A DNA stretch of 64,000 nucleotides, from positions 1-64,000 of the forward strand of contig DATJRY010000006.1 of the NCBI GenBank assembly GCA_035504415.1, given 5' to 3'. A program made the translations under genes and the position numbers. The stretch's first letter is position 1. Each line of letters starts with the position of its first letter. The DNA comes from Candidatus Sulfotelmatobacter sp. GTDB taxonomy: Bacteria > Vulcanimicrobiota > Vulcanimicrobiia > Vulcanimicrobiales > Vulcanimicrobiaceae. Under the pieces are notes generated by a model. It was not told the origin of the DNA. It ran no database searches and saw only the letters and a list, made by a program, of their open reading frames with translations. Below are positions 42,564 through 52,984 of the stretch, one piece after another.

Positions 42564-43526
42564 GTGAAACCTCGGGTTGTCGTGACGCGCCGCATCCCCG
42601 ATGACGGGATCGCCCTCTTGCGTTCGTACTTCGACGTCGACGAGAACCGGGACGACCGTCCGTATACCCCGGACGAGTTGGCCGCACGCGCGGCGGAAGC
42701 CGATGCCCTGGTCGCGCTCCTGACCGACCGCGTCGACGAAGCCTTGCTGGCACGCAGCCCGAAACTGAAAATCGTCGCCAACGTCGCGGTCGGCTACGAC
42801 AACATCGACCTGGCCGCGGCCGCGCGCCACGGGGTGGCGGTGACGAACACCCCCGGCGTGCTGACCGACGCGACGGCGGACTTCGCCTTCACGCTGCTGC
42901 TGGCGACGGCGCGGCGCGTCGCCGAGGCCGATCGCTACGTGCGCGCGGGGCGCTTCAAAGGCTGGCTGATGATGGGCTTCTTGGGCGGCGATCTGAACGG
43001 GGCGACCCTGGGCATCGCGGGCTTCGGCCGCATCGGTCAGGCGGTCGCCCGCCGTGGCCGCGGGTTCGGGATGCAGATCGTCTACCAGGACGAACAGCCC
43101 GCGCCGGAGGCGCTCGAAGCCGAGCTGGGCGCGCGGCGCGTCGACAAGGACACACTGCTCGAGCACAGCGACTACGTCTCGCTGCACGTGCCGCTGCTCC
43201 CGACGACGCGTCAGTACATCGGCGAGCTCGAGCTGCGGAAGATGAAGCGCACCGCGTACCTGGTCAACACCTCGCGCGGACCGGTCGTCGACGAGGCGGC
43301 GCTCGCGAAAGCGCTGCGCGCGGGCGAGATCGCCGGCGCCGGACTCGACGTCTTCGAGCGCGAGCCCGAGGTGCACCCCGAGCTGCTGACGCTCGAGAAC
43401 GTCGTGCTCGCGCCGCACATCGCCTCGGCGACGGTCGGCACGCGCACGAAGATGGCGCTGATCGCCGCCGAGAACGCGATCGCCGCCGTCAGCGGGAAGA
43501 CGCCGCCCAACCTCGTGCGCGCATAG
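42564..43526 (+). CDS. gyaR: Glyoxylate/hydroxypyruvate reductase, D-2-hydroxyacid dehydrogenase family
   Basis: GTG at 42564 behind GGAGGAG; 320 residues. NAD(P)-binding Rossmann motif LGIAGFGRIGQAVARRGRGF, catalytic Arg in VNTSRGPVVDEAAL, Glu in DVFEREPEVHPEL and His in VLAPHIASAT. The phrase NVAVGYDNIDLAAAARHGV is typical of glyoxylate reductase/D-glycerate dehydrogenase. Reduces glyoxylate or hydroxypyruvate. Confidence 0.9.
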   Translation: MKPRVVVTRRIPDDGIALLRSYFDVDENRDDRPYTPDELAARAAEADALVALLTDRVDEALLARSPKLKIVANVAVGYDNIDLAAAARHGVAVTNTPGVLTDATADFAFTLLLATARRVAEADRYVRAGRFKGWLMMGFLGGDLNGATLGIAGFGRIGQAVARRGRGFGMQIVYQDEQPAPEALEAELGARRVDKDTLLEHSDYVSLHVPLLPTTRQYIGELELRKMKRTAYLVNTSRGPVVDEAALAKALRAGEIAGAGLDVFEREPEVHPELLTLENVVLAPHIASATVGTRTKMALIAAENAIAAVSGKTPPNLVRA

Positions 43527-43556
43527 CGCCGTCCGGACGCGGGCACTCCTCGCGAT

Positions 43557-44729
43557 GTGCGCGGGGAGGCCGGGTTCTCGCTGATCGAGGTCCTGCTGGC
43601 GGCGGCGTTGTTCGTGACCGTCGCGCTGGGCGCGTTCGAGACGCTGCGGCAGCTCAGCAGCGGCGCGAGCCATCTGGCGGCGCGCCATCTCGCCTACGCC
43701 GGGCTGGAGCGGTTGAGCGGGACGCTGCGCGCCGAGGCCCGCAGCGCGACGGCGATCTGGTCGAGCGCGCCGGCGGCGAGCGCCGCCTACGACGGCTGCG
43801 TGCAGCTCGACTTCTACACCGCCGACGCCGGCGGCCCACGCTTTTGGAGCTATCGCGCGTTTCCGCACCACGCGTCGGACGATGCGGTGCCCCCCGACGC
43901 GCTCGAACGGCTGGCGGCCGCCGCGCCGATCGCGGCGTGCGATCCGAGCCTGAGCGGCGCGATCGTGCTGCATGGCCTGCAAAGCGCGCCCACCGTCACC
44001 GCCGTCGCGCCGAACCTGCTCGCCGCGCACGCCGACGCGTACCTTCGCACGCCGGACTCGGGCTTCGTCGCGGCGAGCGTGCCGGCGACCGCACCGATCC
44101 CGGTCGGCGTGCTCGACGCGAACGGCAACCCGGTCGCGGGCGGCAACACGGTGCTCGAGCTGCGGCTCGACACGGGTGACGCATCGCGCGTGCTCGACCT
44201 GGTCGCCGGCGCGTTCCCGAACGGGTTCACCGAGGTGTTGCAATACACGTGCAGCGCGCGCTGTGACGTCGGCCACGATGCCGGCGGCGCCAAGACGTTA
44301 ACCGCCTGCGCGATGAGCTGGCAGACGGCGTGGAGCGAGTACGTCGTGTGGAACGACGCGACGACCAGCGCCGACGGCTCGCTGACGTTCCCGGGCGGGT
44401 GGTTCATCGCCGGCGATTTCGTCTTCACCTACAGCGGCACGCGCGCGTCGGACGGCGGGACCGACACGTTCGTGCAGAGCGATCCCGCCACCAACTGGGA
44501 CGCGACGCGCAACTACGTCAGCGACCCGCCGAACCTGCCGACTCCGGCGGGAACGTGGGCCGGCAGCTTCGCGCCGTGGAACGTCGTCGCGGAAGCGCCG
44601 GCGGCGTGGCTGAACGACTTCGGGCCGTATCTGGCCGCCGGCGAGCTGACGGCGGTCGACGCCGATCAAGCGCGCTGCGCCGCCGTGCAGGCGCAAGGGA
44701 GCAGCGGTGGCTTCTACACGAACGGCTGA
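43557..44729 (+). CDS. Type IV pilin-like protein (large, PilW/GspJ-like)
   Basis: 390 residues from GTG at 43557. The N-terminus RGEAGFSLIEVLLAAALFV is a class III signal: prepilin peptidase would cut between Gly and Phe, with Glu at position 5, followed by the pilin helix. The long C-terminal head has eight or so cysteines and is unlike major pilins, so a minor pilin or pseudopilin is likely. First of three linked pilin-type genes; no assembly ATPase or peptidase is in the window. Confidence 0.75.
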   Translation: MRGEAGFSLIEVLLAAALFVTVALGAFETLRQLSSGASHLAARHLAYAGLERLSGTLRAEARSATAIWSSAPAASAAYDGCVQLDFYTADAGGPRFWSYRAFPHHASDDAVPPDALERLAAAAPIAACDPSLSGAIVLHGLQSAPTVTAVAPNLLAAHADAYLRTPDSGFVAASVPATAPIPVGVLDANGNPVAGGNTVLELRLDTGDASRVLDLVAGAFPNGFTEVLQYTCSARCDVGHDAGGAKTLTACAMSWQTAWSEYVVWNDATTSADGSLTFPGGWFIAGDFVFTYSGTRASDGGTDTFVQSDPATNWDATRNYVSDPPNLPTPAGTWAGSFAPWNVVAEAPAAWLNDFGPYLAAGELTAVDADQARCAAVQAQGSSGGFYTNG

Positions 44730-45255
44730 GCGGGGCTTCACGCTGCTCGAGGTGCTGGTGTGCGTCGGCGTGCTGGTCGCGGCCGGAGCCGCGAGCGCCG
44801 GCGCGTTCGCCGCCGTCGCGCGCGAGGCGACGCCGGGGACCGTGCGCGATCTCGCGTTGATGGCCGGTGAGAACGCGCTGGCGCGAGCGCGCGCCGCCGT
44901 CGCCTACGCGTCCTCGCCGAGCGCCGACGGGACGACGCTGTTGGCCGACCGCTCGTGGGGACTGATCCCGGGCCAGACCGACCTCGTCGCCGGCGGCGAG
45001 CTGCAGGCTCCGGCGACGTGCGGGACGAGCGCTCCGCTCGTGCTCAGGCTGCCGATCGCCGCGACGTACGACGCGACGACGCAGCGCTTCACCGTCGTCG
45101 TCACCTATCCGCGCGATCCGTGCGCGCTCGCCGGGGACGGAAGCATTCCGGCGGGCGACGCGCAGACGCTCACGCTCGGCGAGACGCTGCCGCCGTCGGT
45201 CTATCCGCCGGGCCAGACGCTCACGCGCGCCGTCGCGACGCCGGCGCGCATGTGA
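44707..45255 (+). CDS. Type IV pilin-like protein (PilV/GspI-like)
   Basis: 182 residues from GTG at 44707, overlapping the previous gene by 23 bases. Signal ERGFTLLEVLVCVGVLVAAG with cleavage after Gly10 and Glu at +5. Head domain carries cysteines at TCGTSAP and DPCALAG. The short, positively charged leader is normal. Next gene overlaps the stop by one base. Confidence 0.75.
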   Translation: MASTRTAERGFTLLEVLVCVGVLVAAGAASAGAFAAVAREATPGTVRDLALMAGENALARARAAVAYASSPSADGTTLLADRSWGLIPGQTDLVAGGELQAPATCGTSAPLVLRLPIAATYDATTQRFTVVVTYPRDPCALAGDGSIPAGDAQTLTLGETLPPSVYPPGQTLTRAVATPARM

Positions 45256-46082
45256 TGCTGGGGGTCGCGCTGTGGTTCGCGATCGCGCTCACGCTGCTGG
45301 CCGGCGTGCTGCTCGACGGCGCTGCGGCGTTCGCGCGCGCCAGCTTGCACGCGGCCGCCGACCACGCGATCGAGAGCGCGCTGCACGACACCCTCGCCGG
45401 CTACCAGAACGCGCTGCAAACGGCGATCGCGAACGCCAGCGCTCCGCTCTCGCCGGCACAGCCCTTCACCGGCGCGCCGCCCTCGCTCGCGGGCTACGCG
45501 AGCGCGCTGGCGTCGTTGCCGAACCCGTGGCAGACGACGGTCGCGCCGCCCGCGGGCAGCGACGTACCGTTCACCGTCAGCGCGACGGTCACGCCGACGA
45601 CGCTGGCCGCGCCCGCCTGCGGCGCGTCGGCGGGGAGCGCGTCGTCCGGCCCGGACGCGATCGCGTGGCTGCAGTGCTCGGGCTTCGTGCAAGAGTCGCG
45701 CCTCTCGGTGCGCGTCGACGTCGAGGTGCTCGACGCGAACGGCGGCGCGGTGTTCGCCGAGCGCGAAGAGGACGTCACGCTGCGGCTGTTCGCGGAGCCG
45801 CCGTACAGCGCGGTCGTCGGGCACGCCGACGGTCGTGCCGACGCGCCGACCGACGACGATCCGGTCACGCCGCCGGTGCACGAAGGCGATCTCGGCGGCG
45901 ACACCGTCAGCGGCGCGCCGCTCCCCTCGCCGAGTCCGTGGCCGGCCGGCGGCACGCTGATCCACGTGCGGTACCAATGCGTCGACGGCACCGGCTCGTG
46001 CGCGAACGCAACGCCGCCCGACCCCGACGCCGCGCTCCAATACGACACGCACTGGCAAAACGGCAACGCCCCGCCCCCATGA
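45255..46082 (+). CDS. Pilus-assembly accessory protein, PilX-like
   Basis: 275 residues, ATG shares a base with the previous stop (TGATG). One N-terminal membrane helix (residues about 2-24) without the GFxxxE cleavage motif, then a head with about six cysteines (PACGAS, LQCSGF, YQCVDGTGSCAN) and a Pro-rich section. Gene order after two prepilins suggests a PilX/GspK-like tip component, but similarity is weak. The tail is low complexity. Confidence 0.6.
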   Translation: MLGVALWFAIALTLLAGVLLDGAAAFARASLHAAADHAIESALHDTLAGYQNALQTAIANASAPLSPAQPFTGAPPSLAGYASALASLPNPWQTTVAPPAGSDVPFTVSATVTPTTLAAPACGASAGSASSGPDAIAWLQCSGFVQESRLSVRVDVEVLDANGGAVFAEREEDVTLRLFAEPPYSAVVGHADGRADAPTDDDPVTPPVHEGDLGGDTVSGAPLPSPSPWPAGGTLIHVRYQCVDGTGSCANATPPDPDAALQYDTHWQNGNAPPP

Positions 46083-46109
46083 GAAGGCACCGGTGAGGTA
46101 CGGGGAGCG

Positions 46110-47072
46110 TCAGGCGGCGGCGTGCGGGACGGCGAGAAATGCCGCCAGCGCCTCGTCGACGAGCTCGGGCTCTTCTTCGTGCGGGAGCAGGCCCGAGTTC
46201 GCGAAGGTGACCAGGCGCGCGTTGCGGGTCAGTCGGAGGAACTCGTCGGCGTTCGAGCGGGGCGCGAGCACGCTCGCGCGCTCGCCCCACAGCACCAGCA
46301 GCGGCGTGCTCAGGAACGGCAAGTCGCGCGCGATCTGACAGTCGAGCCGGCCGCCGACGAACGCGGCGGGGACGTAACGCGCGCCGGGCTGGTGCGTGAC
46401 GGCGTAGTAGTGGTCGACGATCTGATCGGTCACGCTGGCCGGATCGGCGTACACGCGGTGCTGCAAGAACCAGCGCAGCGACGCCTTCGAGGCCAGCACG
46501 TTGAACATCGCCTCGCCGAGGATCGGCGTGCGGATGAGGGTCGTCAGCGTGGTACCGGGCGTGGTGGCCGGGCGATCGAGCATGCCGGCGAGGCCGGCGG
46601 GACAGATGACGGCGAGCCGTTCGATCCGATCCGGGTCGCGAACGGCGGCGCGGATCGCGAACGCCGCACCCAGTGACGAGGCGACGACGCAGACCGGTCC
46701 GTCCCCGAACCGCACCAACGCCTCGGCGATCTGGTCGACGAACAGCTCGGTGTCGTAGCGCAGGCGCGGTTTGTCCGACAAGCCGCAACCGAGCAGGTCG
46801 AAGGCGACGACGCGATGGTGCCGAGCGAGCAGCCCGAACAGGCGGTGGAACTCGAACGAGGACGCGCCGGCATAGATGCCGTGCACGAGCACGACGGGCG
46901 GACCCTCGCCGGCCTGGGTGGCGAAGATCTCGTGGCCGCGCCACGTCCACGGGACGCGCGTCCCGCCCAGGGCGTTCGTCGGGAGCGGTGCGTTGCTGAG
47001 CGCGCGGTTGGCGGCGGCGACCGCACCGGTGACCCCGGCACCGGCGAGGAGCGGACGGACGAGCTTCTTCAC
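46110..47072 (-). CDS. Alpha/beta hydrolase with N-terminal membrane anchor
   Basis: GTG at 47072 gives 320 residues. A hydrophobic stretch at about residues 8-24 may be an anchor or uncleaved signal. Catalytic features: VVLVHGIYAGASSFEF, VAFDLLGCGLSDKP, nucleophile elbow CVVASSLGAAFAI (Ser in ASSLG), LLVLWGERA and a final histidine in LLPHEEEP. Similar to haloalkane-dehalogenase/epoxide-hydrolase type esterases. Located downstream of the glnA terminator, so probably transcribed separately. Confidence 0.85.
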   Translation of the reverse strand: MKKLVRPLLAGAGVTGAVAAANRALSNAPLPTNALGGTRVPWTWRGHEIFATQAGEGPPVVLVHGIYAGASSFEFHRLFGLLARHHRVVAFDLLGCGLSDKPRLRYDTELFVDQIAEALVRFGDGPVCVVASSLGAAFAIRAAVRDPDRIERLAVICPAGLAGMLDRPATTPGTTLTTLIRTPILGEAMFNVLASKASLRWFLQHRVYADPASVTDQIVDHYYAVTHQPGARYVPAAFVGGRLDCQIARDLPFLSTPLLVLWGERASVLAPRSNADEFLRLTRNARLVTFANSGLLPHEEEPELVDEALAAFLAVPHAAA

Positions 47073-47137
47073 GGTGGTACATTCACAAACGGTCGCAACC
47101 CCCGCTTTGTTGCACTTGGCCACCCCGGAAAACAAAC

Positions 47138-47162
47138 GGGACCCGGTCGCAGACCGGGCCCC
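47138..47162 (-). terminator. Intrinsic terminator of glnA
   Basis: On the minus strand GGGGCCCGGTC pairs with GACCGGGTCCC around a TGC loop and is followed by GTTTGTTTT. This is the best rho-independent terminator I see in the window. It lies about 70 bases past the glnA stop, after the hairpin at 47202-47226. Confidence 0.8.
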
Positions 47163-47201
47163 GCGTAGCGGCTCGCGGCCGCCGGCCGCGAACGCGAAGG
47201 G

Positions 47202-47226
47202 TTCGGCGCTCGTCGAGAGCGCCGAA
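47202..47226 (-). other. Perfect 10-bp hairpin directly after glnA
   Basis: TTCGGCGCTC and GAGCGCCGAA flank a 5-base loop 5 bases beyond the glnA stop. No U-run; it may protect the mRNA 3' end together with the terminator downstream. Confidence 0.55.
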
Positions 47227-47230
47227 GCCA

Positions 47231-48715
<1,485 letters not shown>

Positions 48716-48908
48716 CAGGGGCGCTCCGTTCGGCCCATTCGACGGGATGCGTTTCGCCATTTGTCCAGCATACGAGGCCTCCGATTCTATCTGGGGGCCG
48801 GGCGTCCGGCCAGTTGCAAAAGGGTTGCATCCACACGTCGTGCCGCGCACGCCAAGCGTACAGCAAATCTCCAATGGCAGCGGGGTCGGCGGACCGTAGA
48901 ATCGGCGA

Positions 48909-48937
48909 ATAGACCGCGGCACATTCCCGTGGTCTAT
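48909..48937 (+). promoter_or_regulatory. 11-bp inverted repeat just upstream of the porin gene
   Basis: ATAGACCGCGG and CCGTGGTCTAT (one G-T pair in RNA) surround a 7-base loop, ending about 20 bases before the AGGAGG of the porin. It may be a 5' leader hairpin that stabilises an abundant outer-membrane protein mRNA, or a protein operator. The rest of the 250-base gap to glnA shows no ORF or RNA that I recognise. Confidence 0.5.
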
Positions 48938-48965
48938 CTGCTTATCCAAATGTAGAGGAGGGGTT

Positions 48966-50201
48966 TTGAAAATCCTGGCTGCGGCGTTTCTCGCCGCGTG
49001 CACGCTGATGGCGATCCCTGCGATCGCGCAGCAGGCCGCCCCGTCGCCCAGTCCAGCCGCGGCGGCCCCGGCTGCCAGCGCCAGTCCGGTTCCCACTCCG
49101 TCGCCGACGCCGACGCCGACGTGGCAAGGTGCGGGCTTCGTCGCGGCGTCGTACAACTCACCATCGACTGGCAACGTCAGCGGCCCACACACCGCGTTCG
49201 ACTTCGCGAACGGCGGCCTCTCGCGCGTCTTCGACACGCAGAGCGACGAGCTGATGCTCAACGCCATGAACTACACCGTGACGCGCAACGGCCCGATCGG
49301 CGGCAAGCTCGAGGTCACCGCCGGCAGCAACGCCAACGTCATCGCCTCGTACCCGACGTTGCCGAACAACTCGTTCGACGTCACGCAGCTCTACGTCGAC
49401 GCGACGAGCGGACTGTTCACGCTGCAGGTCGGCAAGTTCGAGACGCTCGCCGGGGCCGAGGTCATCGAGGATCCGAACGACGTCAACATCTCGCGCTCGA
49501 TCTTGTTCGGCTACGCGGTCCCGTTCACGCACACCGGGGTGCGGCTCACCTTCGCGCCCTCGTCGCTCTTCACGTTCATCGTCGGTGCCAACAACGGTTG
49601 GGACAACCTCAAGGGCAACGGTTTGGGGAGTCCGACCGCCGAGGTGTCGGCGGCTTACAACGGAGCGGTGATCTCCGGCTCGGTGAACGGCTACTTCGGC
49701 ACCGAACGGGTCAGCGACAGCGCCTGGACGACCGATGCCGCCGAGCCCACCGGGTCGCGCCAGCTGATCGACGTCGTGGCGACGTATCACGTGACGCCCA
49801 AGCTCACGCTGCAAGGGAACTTCGACACCGGCTCGCAGGGCAACGCCCCGATCCTCGACGGCGCCGGCTTGCCGGTGACCAGCGGCGGCGGCGTGCCGAT
49901 CACGGGCCTGGCCACCTGGAACGGCGTCGCGGGGTACGCCGAGTACGCGTTCACCTCGTCGTTCTCGGCCGCGCTGCGCGCGGAGACGTTCAACGACGCG
50001 GAGGGCTATCGCACCGGCTACGACCAGCAGTGGAAGGAGACCACCGTGACGCTCTCCTACACGCCGCCGGGCGCGTCGATGCTGACCTTCCGGCTCGAGG
50101 GACGCGCGGACGTCTCCAACCAAGGCGTCTGGCTGACGCCCGGCGGACTGCTGACCAACAACCTGCAGAGCGTGGCGGGGCAAGTCCTCATCAAGTTCTA
50201 G
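48966..50201 (+). CDS. Outer-membrane beta-barrel porin-like protein
   Basis: 411 residues from TTG at 48966 behind AGGAGG. Signal peptide MKILAAAFLAACTLMAIPAI cut near AQ (residue 22), a Pro/Ala/Ser-rich linker to about residue 52, then alternating amphipathic strands for the remaining length and a terminal aromatic residue (VLIKF), the recognition signal for the BAM machinery. DAFDFANGGLSR-type segments and the phrase KFETLAGAEVIEDPNDVN resemble the BBP2 group of proteobacterial and Bacteroidetes-like porins. Substrate unknown. Shows that the cell is diderm. Confidence 0.85.
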   Translation: MKILAAAFLAACTLMAIPAIAQQAAPSPSPAAAAPAASASPVPTPSPTPTPTWQGAGFVAASYNSPSTGNVSGPHTAFDFANGGLSRVFDTQSDELMLNAMNYTVTRNGPIGGKLEVTAGSNANVIASYPTLPNNSFDVTQLYVDATSGLFTLQVGKFETLAGAEVIEDPNDVNISRSILFGYAVPFTHTGVRLTFAPSSLFTFIVGANNGWDNLKGNGLGSPTAEVSAAYNGAVISGSVNGYFGTERVSDSAWTTDAAEPTGSRQLIDVVATYHVTPKLTLQGNFDTGSQGNAPILDGAGLPVTSGGGVPITGLATWNGVAGYAEYAFTSSFSAALRAETFNDAEGYRTGYDQQWKETTVTLSYTPPGASMLTFRLEGRADVSNQGVWLTPGGLLTNNLQSVAGQVLIKF

Positions 50202-50219
50202 GGGCTTCGCGCGAATTGA

Positions 50220-50258
50220 CCGTCGAGGAGCGCCGTGCCGGGCGGCGAACCTCGACGG
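50220..50258 (+). terminator. Hairpin between the porin gene and the riboswitch
   Basis: CCGTCGAGG (50220-50228) pairs with CCTCGACGG (50250-50258); an inner stem CGCCG/CGGCG strengthens it. It starts 19 bases after the porin stop and probably ends or stabilises the porin mRNA. No U-run. Confidence 0.45.
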
Positions 50259-50260
50259 CC

Positions 50261-50402
50261 AGCTCGCGACGGGAACCCGGTGCAATTCCGGGACGGTCGC
50301 GCCACTGTCAGCGGGGAGCTGCCGATCCGCCACTGGTCCGCGTGACCGGGAAGGCGCCGGCGTCGAAGCGCCGATCCGCAAGTCAGGACACCGGGGCGAG
50401 CT
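50261..50402 (+). promoter_or_regulatory. Cobalamin riboswitch (B12 element) upstream of btuF
   Basis: The closing stem is AGCTCGC (50261-50267) with GCGAGCT (50396-50402). Conserved parts of the cobalamin aptamer are all there: GGGAACCCGGTG-CAATTCCGGG, the B12 box CGCCACTGT and near the end AAGTCAGGACACC. It precedes the btuFCD-cob operon by 46 bases; ligand binding would reduce expression. The short expression platform holds the ribosome site AGGGTAGG, so translational control is likely. Confidence 0.93.
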
Positions 50403-50448
50403 CGCGTTTCGTTCGTGGCTCGCTGCCTCGCGTCAGGGTAGGTGTCCG

Positions 50449-51213
50449 TTGCTCCTCGTCCCCGTGCTGCTGGCGGCGGCCAGCCTGCGCATCGTCTCTC
50501 TCGCCCCCGCGCTGACCGAAGATCTGTTCGCGATCGGTGCCGGGCCGCAGGTCGTCGCGACCGACGTGTTCTCGAACCGTCCGGCCGCGGCACGGCGCCT
50601 GCCGCACGTCGGCGGCATGCGCGACGTCGATGCCGAGGCGGTGCTGACCCATCGTCCGGGGCTGGTCGTCGGCGTGCCGTACGAAGCGGCGCAGCTGGCC
50701 GACGTGCGGCGCGCCGGTCTGCGCACCGTCGCGCTGCCGCTCGACGACCTCGGCGACGACCTGCGCGCGATCCGGACGCTCGGCGCGCTCACCGGTCACC
50801 GCGTCGCCGCGGCGCGGCTGGTCGCGGCGATTCGCGCGCGGCTCGGCGCGGCGCACGCCCGTGCGGCGCGCGGCCGGCGCCTGCGCGTCTTCGTCTCGCT
50901 GGGCTCGATGGGCACGGCCGGCGGCGGCTCGTACGTCGACGACCTGCTCGGCTTGGCGAACCTCGACAACGTCGCGCACGACGTGCACCGCCCGTGGCTG
51001 ACGTACGCGGCCGAGCAGCTCGTCGCCGCGCAGCCCGACGTCGTCGTCCTGCCGGTGCCGGGCCCGCCGCTGGTCGGCGAGCCGTGGGCGCACTTGGACG
51101 CCGTGCGTGCCGGCCGGATCGTGCGCATCCCGCAGGACGACCTGTTGCGACCGGGACCGCGTGTCGCGGACGTGCTCGACGATCTCGTGGCGGGTGTCGC
51201 ACGGTGGCGGTGA
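50449..51213 (+). CDS. btuF: Cobalamin ABC transporter substrate-binding protein BtuF
   Basis: 254 residues from TTG. Short signal-like start LLLVPVLLAAASL, then the class III binding-protein pattern: RIVSLAPALTEDLFAIGAG, HVGGMRDVDAEAVLTHRPGL and a backbone helix. The N-terminal signal is weak, so the true start might be upstream. Delivers B12 in the periplasm to BtuCD. First gene behind the riboswitch and coupled to btuC by overlap. Confidence 0.9.
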   Translation: MLLVPVLLAAASLRIVSLAPALTEDLFAIGAGPQVVATDVFSNRPAAARRLPHVGGMRDVDAEAVLTHRPGLVVGVPYEAAQLADVRRAGLRTVALPLDDLGDDLRAIRTLGALTGHRVAAARLVAAIRARLGAAHARAARGRRLRVFVSLGSMGTAGGGSYVDDLLGLANLDNVAHDVHRPWLTYAAEQLVAAQPDVVVLPVPGPPLVGEPWAHLDAVRAGRIVRIPQDDLLRPGPRVADVLDDLVAGVARWR

Positions 51214-52202
51214 ACGCTCGTCGCACGGCCAACCTGCTCGCGCTGTGCGTCGTGCTGGCCGTCTGCGCGGTGGTCGGCATCGCGGTCGGATCGGTCGCGC
51301 TGGCGCCGGGCGACGTGTGGGGCGCGCTCGTCCACCCGCACGCGGGCGACGTCGTCACGACGATCGTGTGGGCGCTGCGCTTTCCACGCGTGCTGATCGC
51401 GGTGCTGGTGGGCGGTGCGCTGGCCGTCAGCGGCACGATGCTGCAAGGGATGCTGCGCAACGGGCTGGTCGATCCGTACTTGACCGGCGGCAGCGCCGGC
51501 GCCGCCTTCACGATCGCGATCGCGATCGTGCTCGGCGCGCCCGAGCCGCTCTTCGCGGGGTTCGCGTTCGCCGCCGCGCTGGGGACGACGCTCGGCGTCG
51601 CGGCGTTGGCGCGCAGCGGGCGCGGCGTCTCGCCGGAACGGCTGATCTTGGCCGGCATCGCCGTCTCCTCGTTGTTCGCGGGCTTGACGACGCTGGTCAT
51701 CATCGCGTGGGCCAGCTCGACGGCGTCGCTCCAGATCATCAGCTGGCTGGGCGGCTCGCTGGCCGGCCACGGCTGGCACGAGCTGGGCTGGGCCGCGGTC
51801 TACGCGGCGCTCGGTCTGGCGCTCGCGGTCGTCGCGGTGCCGGCGCTCAACGCGCTGCGCTTGGGCGACGTGCGCGCGCGTGCGCTCGGCGTCGATCTCG
51901 ACCGCACGCGCTGGCTGGTGCTGATCGCATCCTCGTTGCTGGTCGCGGCAGCGGTCAGCGTCAGCGGCATCGTCGGCTACGTCGGCTTGATCGTGCCGCA
52001 CGTCGTGCGCCGGCTGTGCGGCTCGGACACGCGCTGGGCGCTGCCGGCCAGCATCCCGGCCGGCGCGATCGTCGTGCTCGTCGCCGACGTCATCGCGCGC
52101 ACCGCCGCACAGCACCAAGAGCTCCCGATCGGCGTGCTGCTCTCGGTCGTCGGCGTGCCGGCGTTCCTCTATCTCGGCTTCGTCCGGCGGCGGACGGCAT
52201 GA
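51204..52202 (+). CDS. btuC: Cobalamin ABC transporter permease BtuC
   Basis: 332 residues from GTG at 51204 (GTG at 51210 also possible). FecCD-family permease with about ten membrane segments; LRFPRVLIAVLVGGALAVSG, GMLRNGLVDPYLTGGSAGAA, GVSPERLILAGIAVSSLFAG and GIVGYVGLIVPHVVRRLCGS are signature regions. Overlaps btuF by 10 bases and btuD by ATGA. Confidence 0.94.
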   Translation: MAVNARRTANLLALCVVLAVCAVVGIAVGSVALAPGDVWGALVHPHAGDVVTTIVWALRFPRVLIAVLVGGALAVSGTMLQGMLRNGLVDPYLTGGSAGAAFTIAIAIVLGAPEPLFAGFAFAAALGTTLGVAALARSGRGVSPERLILAGIAVSSLFAGLTTLVIIAWASSTASLQIISWLGGSLAGHGWHELGWAAVYAALGLALAVVAVPALNALRLGDVRARALGVDLDRTRWLVLIASSLLVAAAVSVSGIVGYVGLIVPHVVRRLCGSDTRWALPASIPAGAIVVLVADVIARTAAQHQELPIGVLLSVVGVPAFLYLGFVRRRTA

Positions 52203-52984
52203 TCGAGGCGCGCGGGCTGCAGCTGGGCTACCGCGATCGCGTCGTGCTGCGCGACGTCGCGCTGACGTTGCGGCCGGGGGAGCTGGTCGCGATCGTCGGG
52301 CCGAACGGGTCGGGCAAGTCGACGCTGCTGCGCGCGCTGGCCGGCGCGCTGGCGCCGCAAGCGGGCTCGGTCGCGGTCGACGGCCGGCCGGTCGGGTCGC
52401 TGGGTCCGGCGGCGCGCGCGCGCAGCGTCGCCCTGGTGGCGGCGGAAGAGCACGCCGACGACGACGTCGCCGTGCGCGAGGCCGTCGCGCTGGGGCGCTT
52501 GGCGCACCGGCCGTGGTGGCGCTGGAGCGGCGACGAGCGCGACGAGGCGATCGTCGAGCAGGCCCTCGCGCGCGTCGACCTGGTCGCGTTCGCGGAGCGT
52601 GCGATCGCGACGCTCTCGAGCGGCGAGCGGCAGCGCGTGTGGATCGCGACCGCGCTCGCGCAAGGTGCGCCCACGCTGCTGCTCGACGAGCCGACCAGTC
52701 ACCTCGATCTGGCCGGCGCCTACGCGACGCTCGACGTGCTGCACGGGCTCGCCGCCGACGGCGCCGCGATCGCGGTCGTGCTGCACGACCTCAACTTGGC
52801 CGGTGCGGCCGTCGACCGCGTCGTGCTGATCGGCGAAGGCACCGTGCTCGCCGACGGTCCGGTCGCCGACGTGTTTCGCGACGAACTGCTCTCGCGCGCG
52901 TACGGCGCCGAGATCACCGTGCTGCGCACCGGCGACGGCACGCTGGTGGCGGCCCCGGCGCGGCGCGCGCGAGCGGGCACGTGA
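52199..52984 (+). CDS. btuD: Cobalamin ABC transporter ATPase BtuD
   Basis: 261 residues; start overlaps btuC stop. Walker A GPNGSGKSTLL, signature LSSGERQRVWIA, Walker B LLLDEPTSHLDL and switch histidine VLHDLNLAG, all of the FecE/BtuD class. The stop is overlapped by the cobQ GTG (GTGA). Confidence 0.94.
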   Translation: MIEARGLQLGYRDRVVLRDVALTLRPGELVAIVGPNGSGKSTLLRALAGALAPQAGSVAVDGRPVGSLGPAARARSVALVAAEEHADDDVAVREAVALGRLAHRPWWRWSGDERDEAIVEQALARVDLVAFAERAIATLSSGERQRVWIATALAQGAPTLLLDEPTSHLDLAGAYATLDVLHGLAADGAAIAVVLHDLNLAGAAVDRVVLIGEGTVLADGPVADVFRDELLSRAYGAEITVLRTGDGTLVAAPARRARAGT

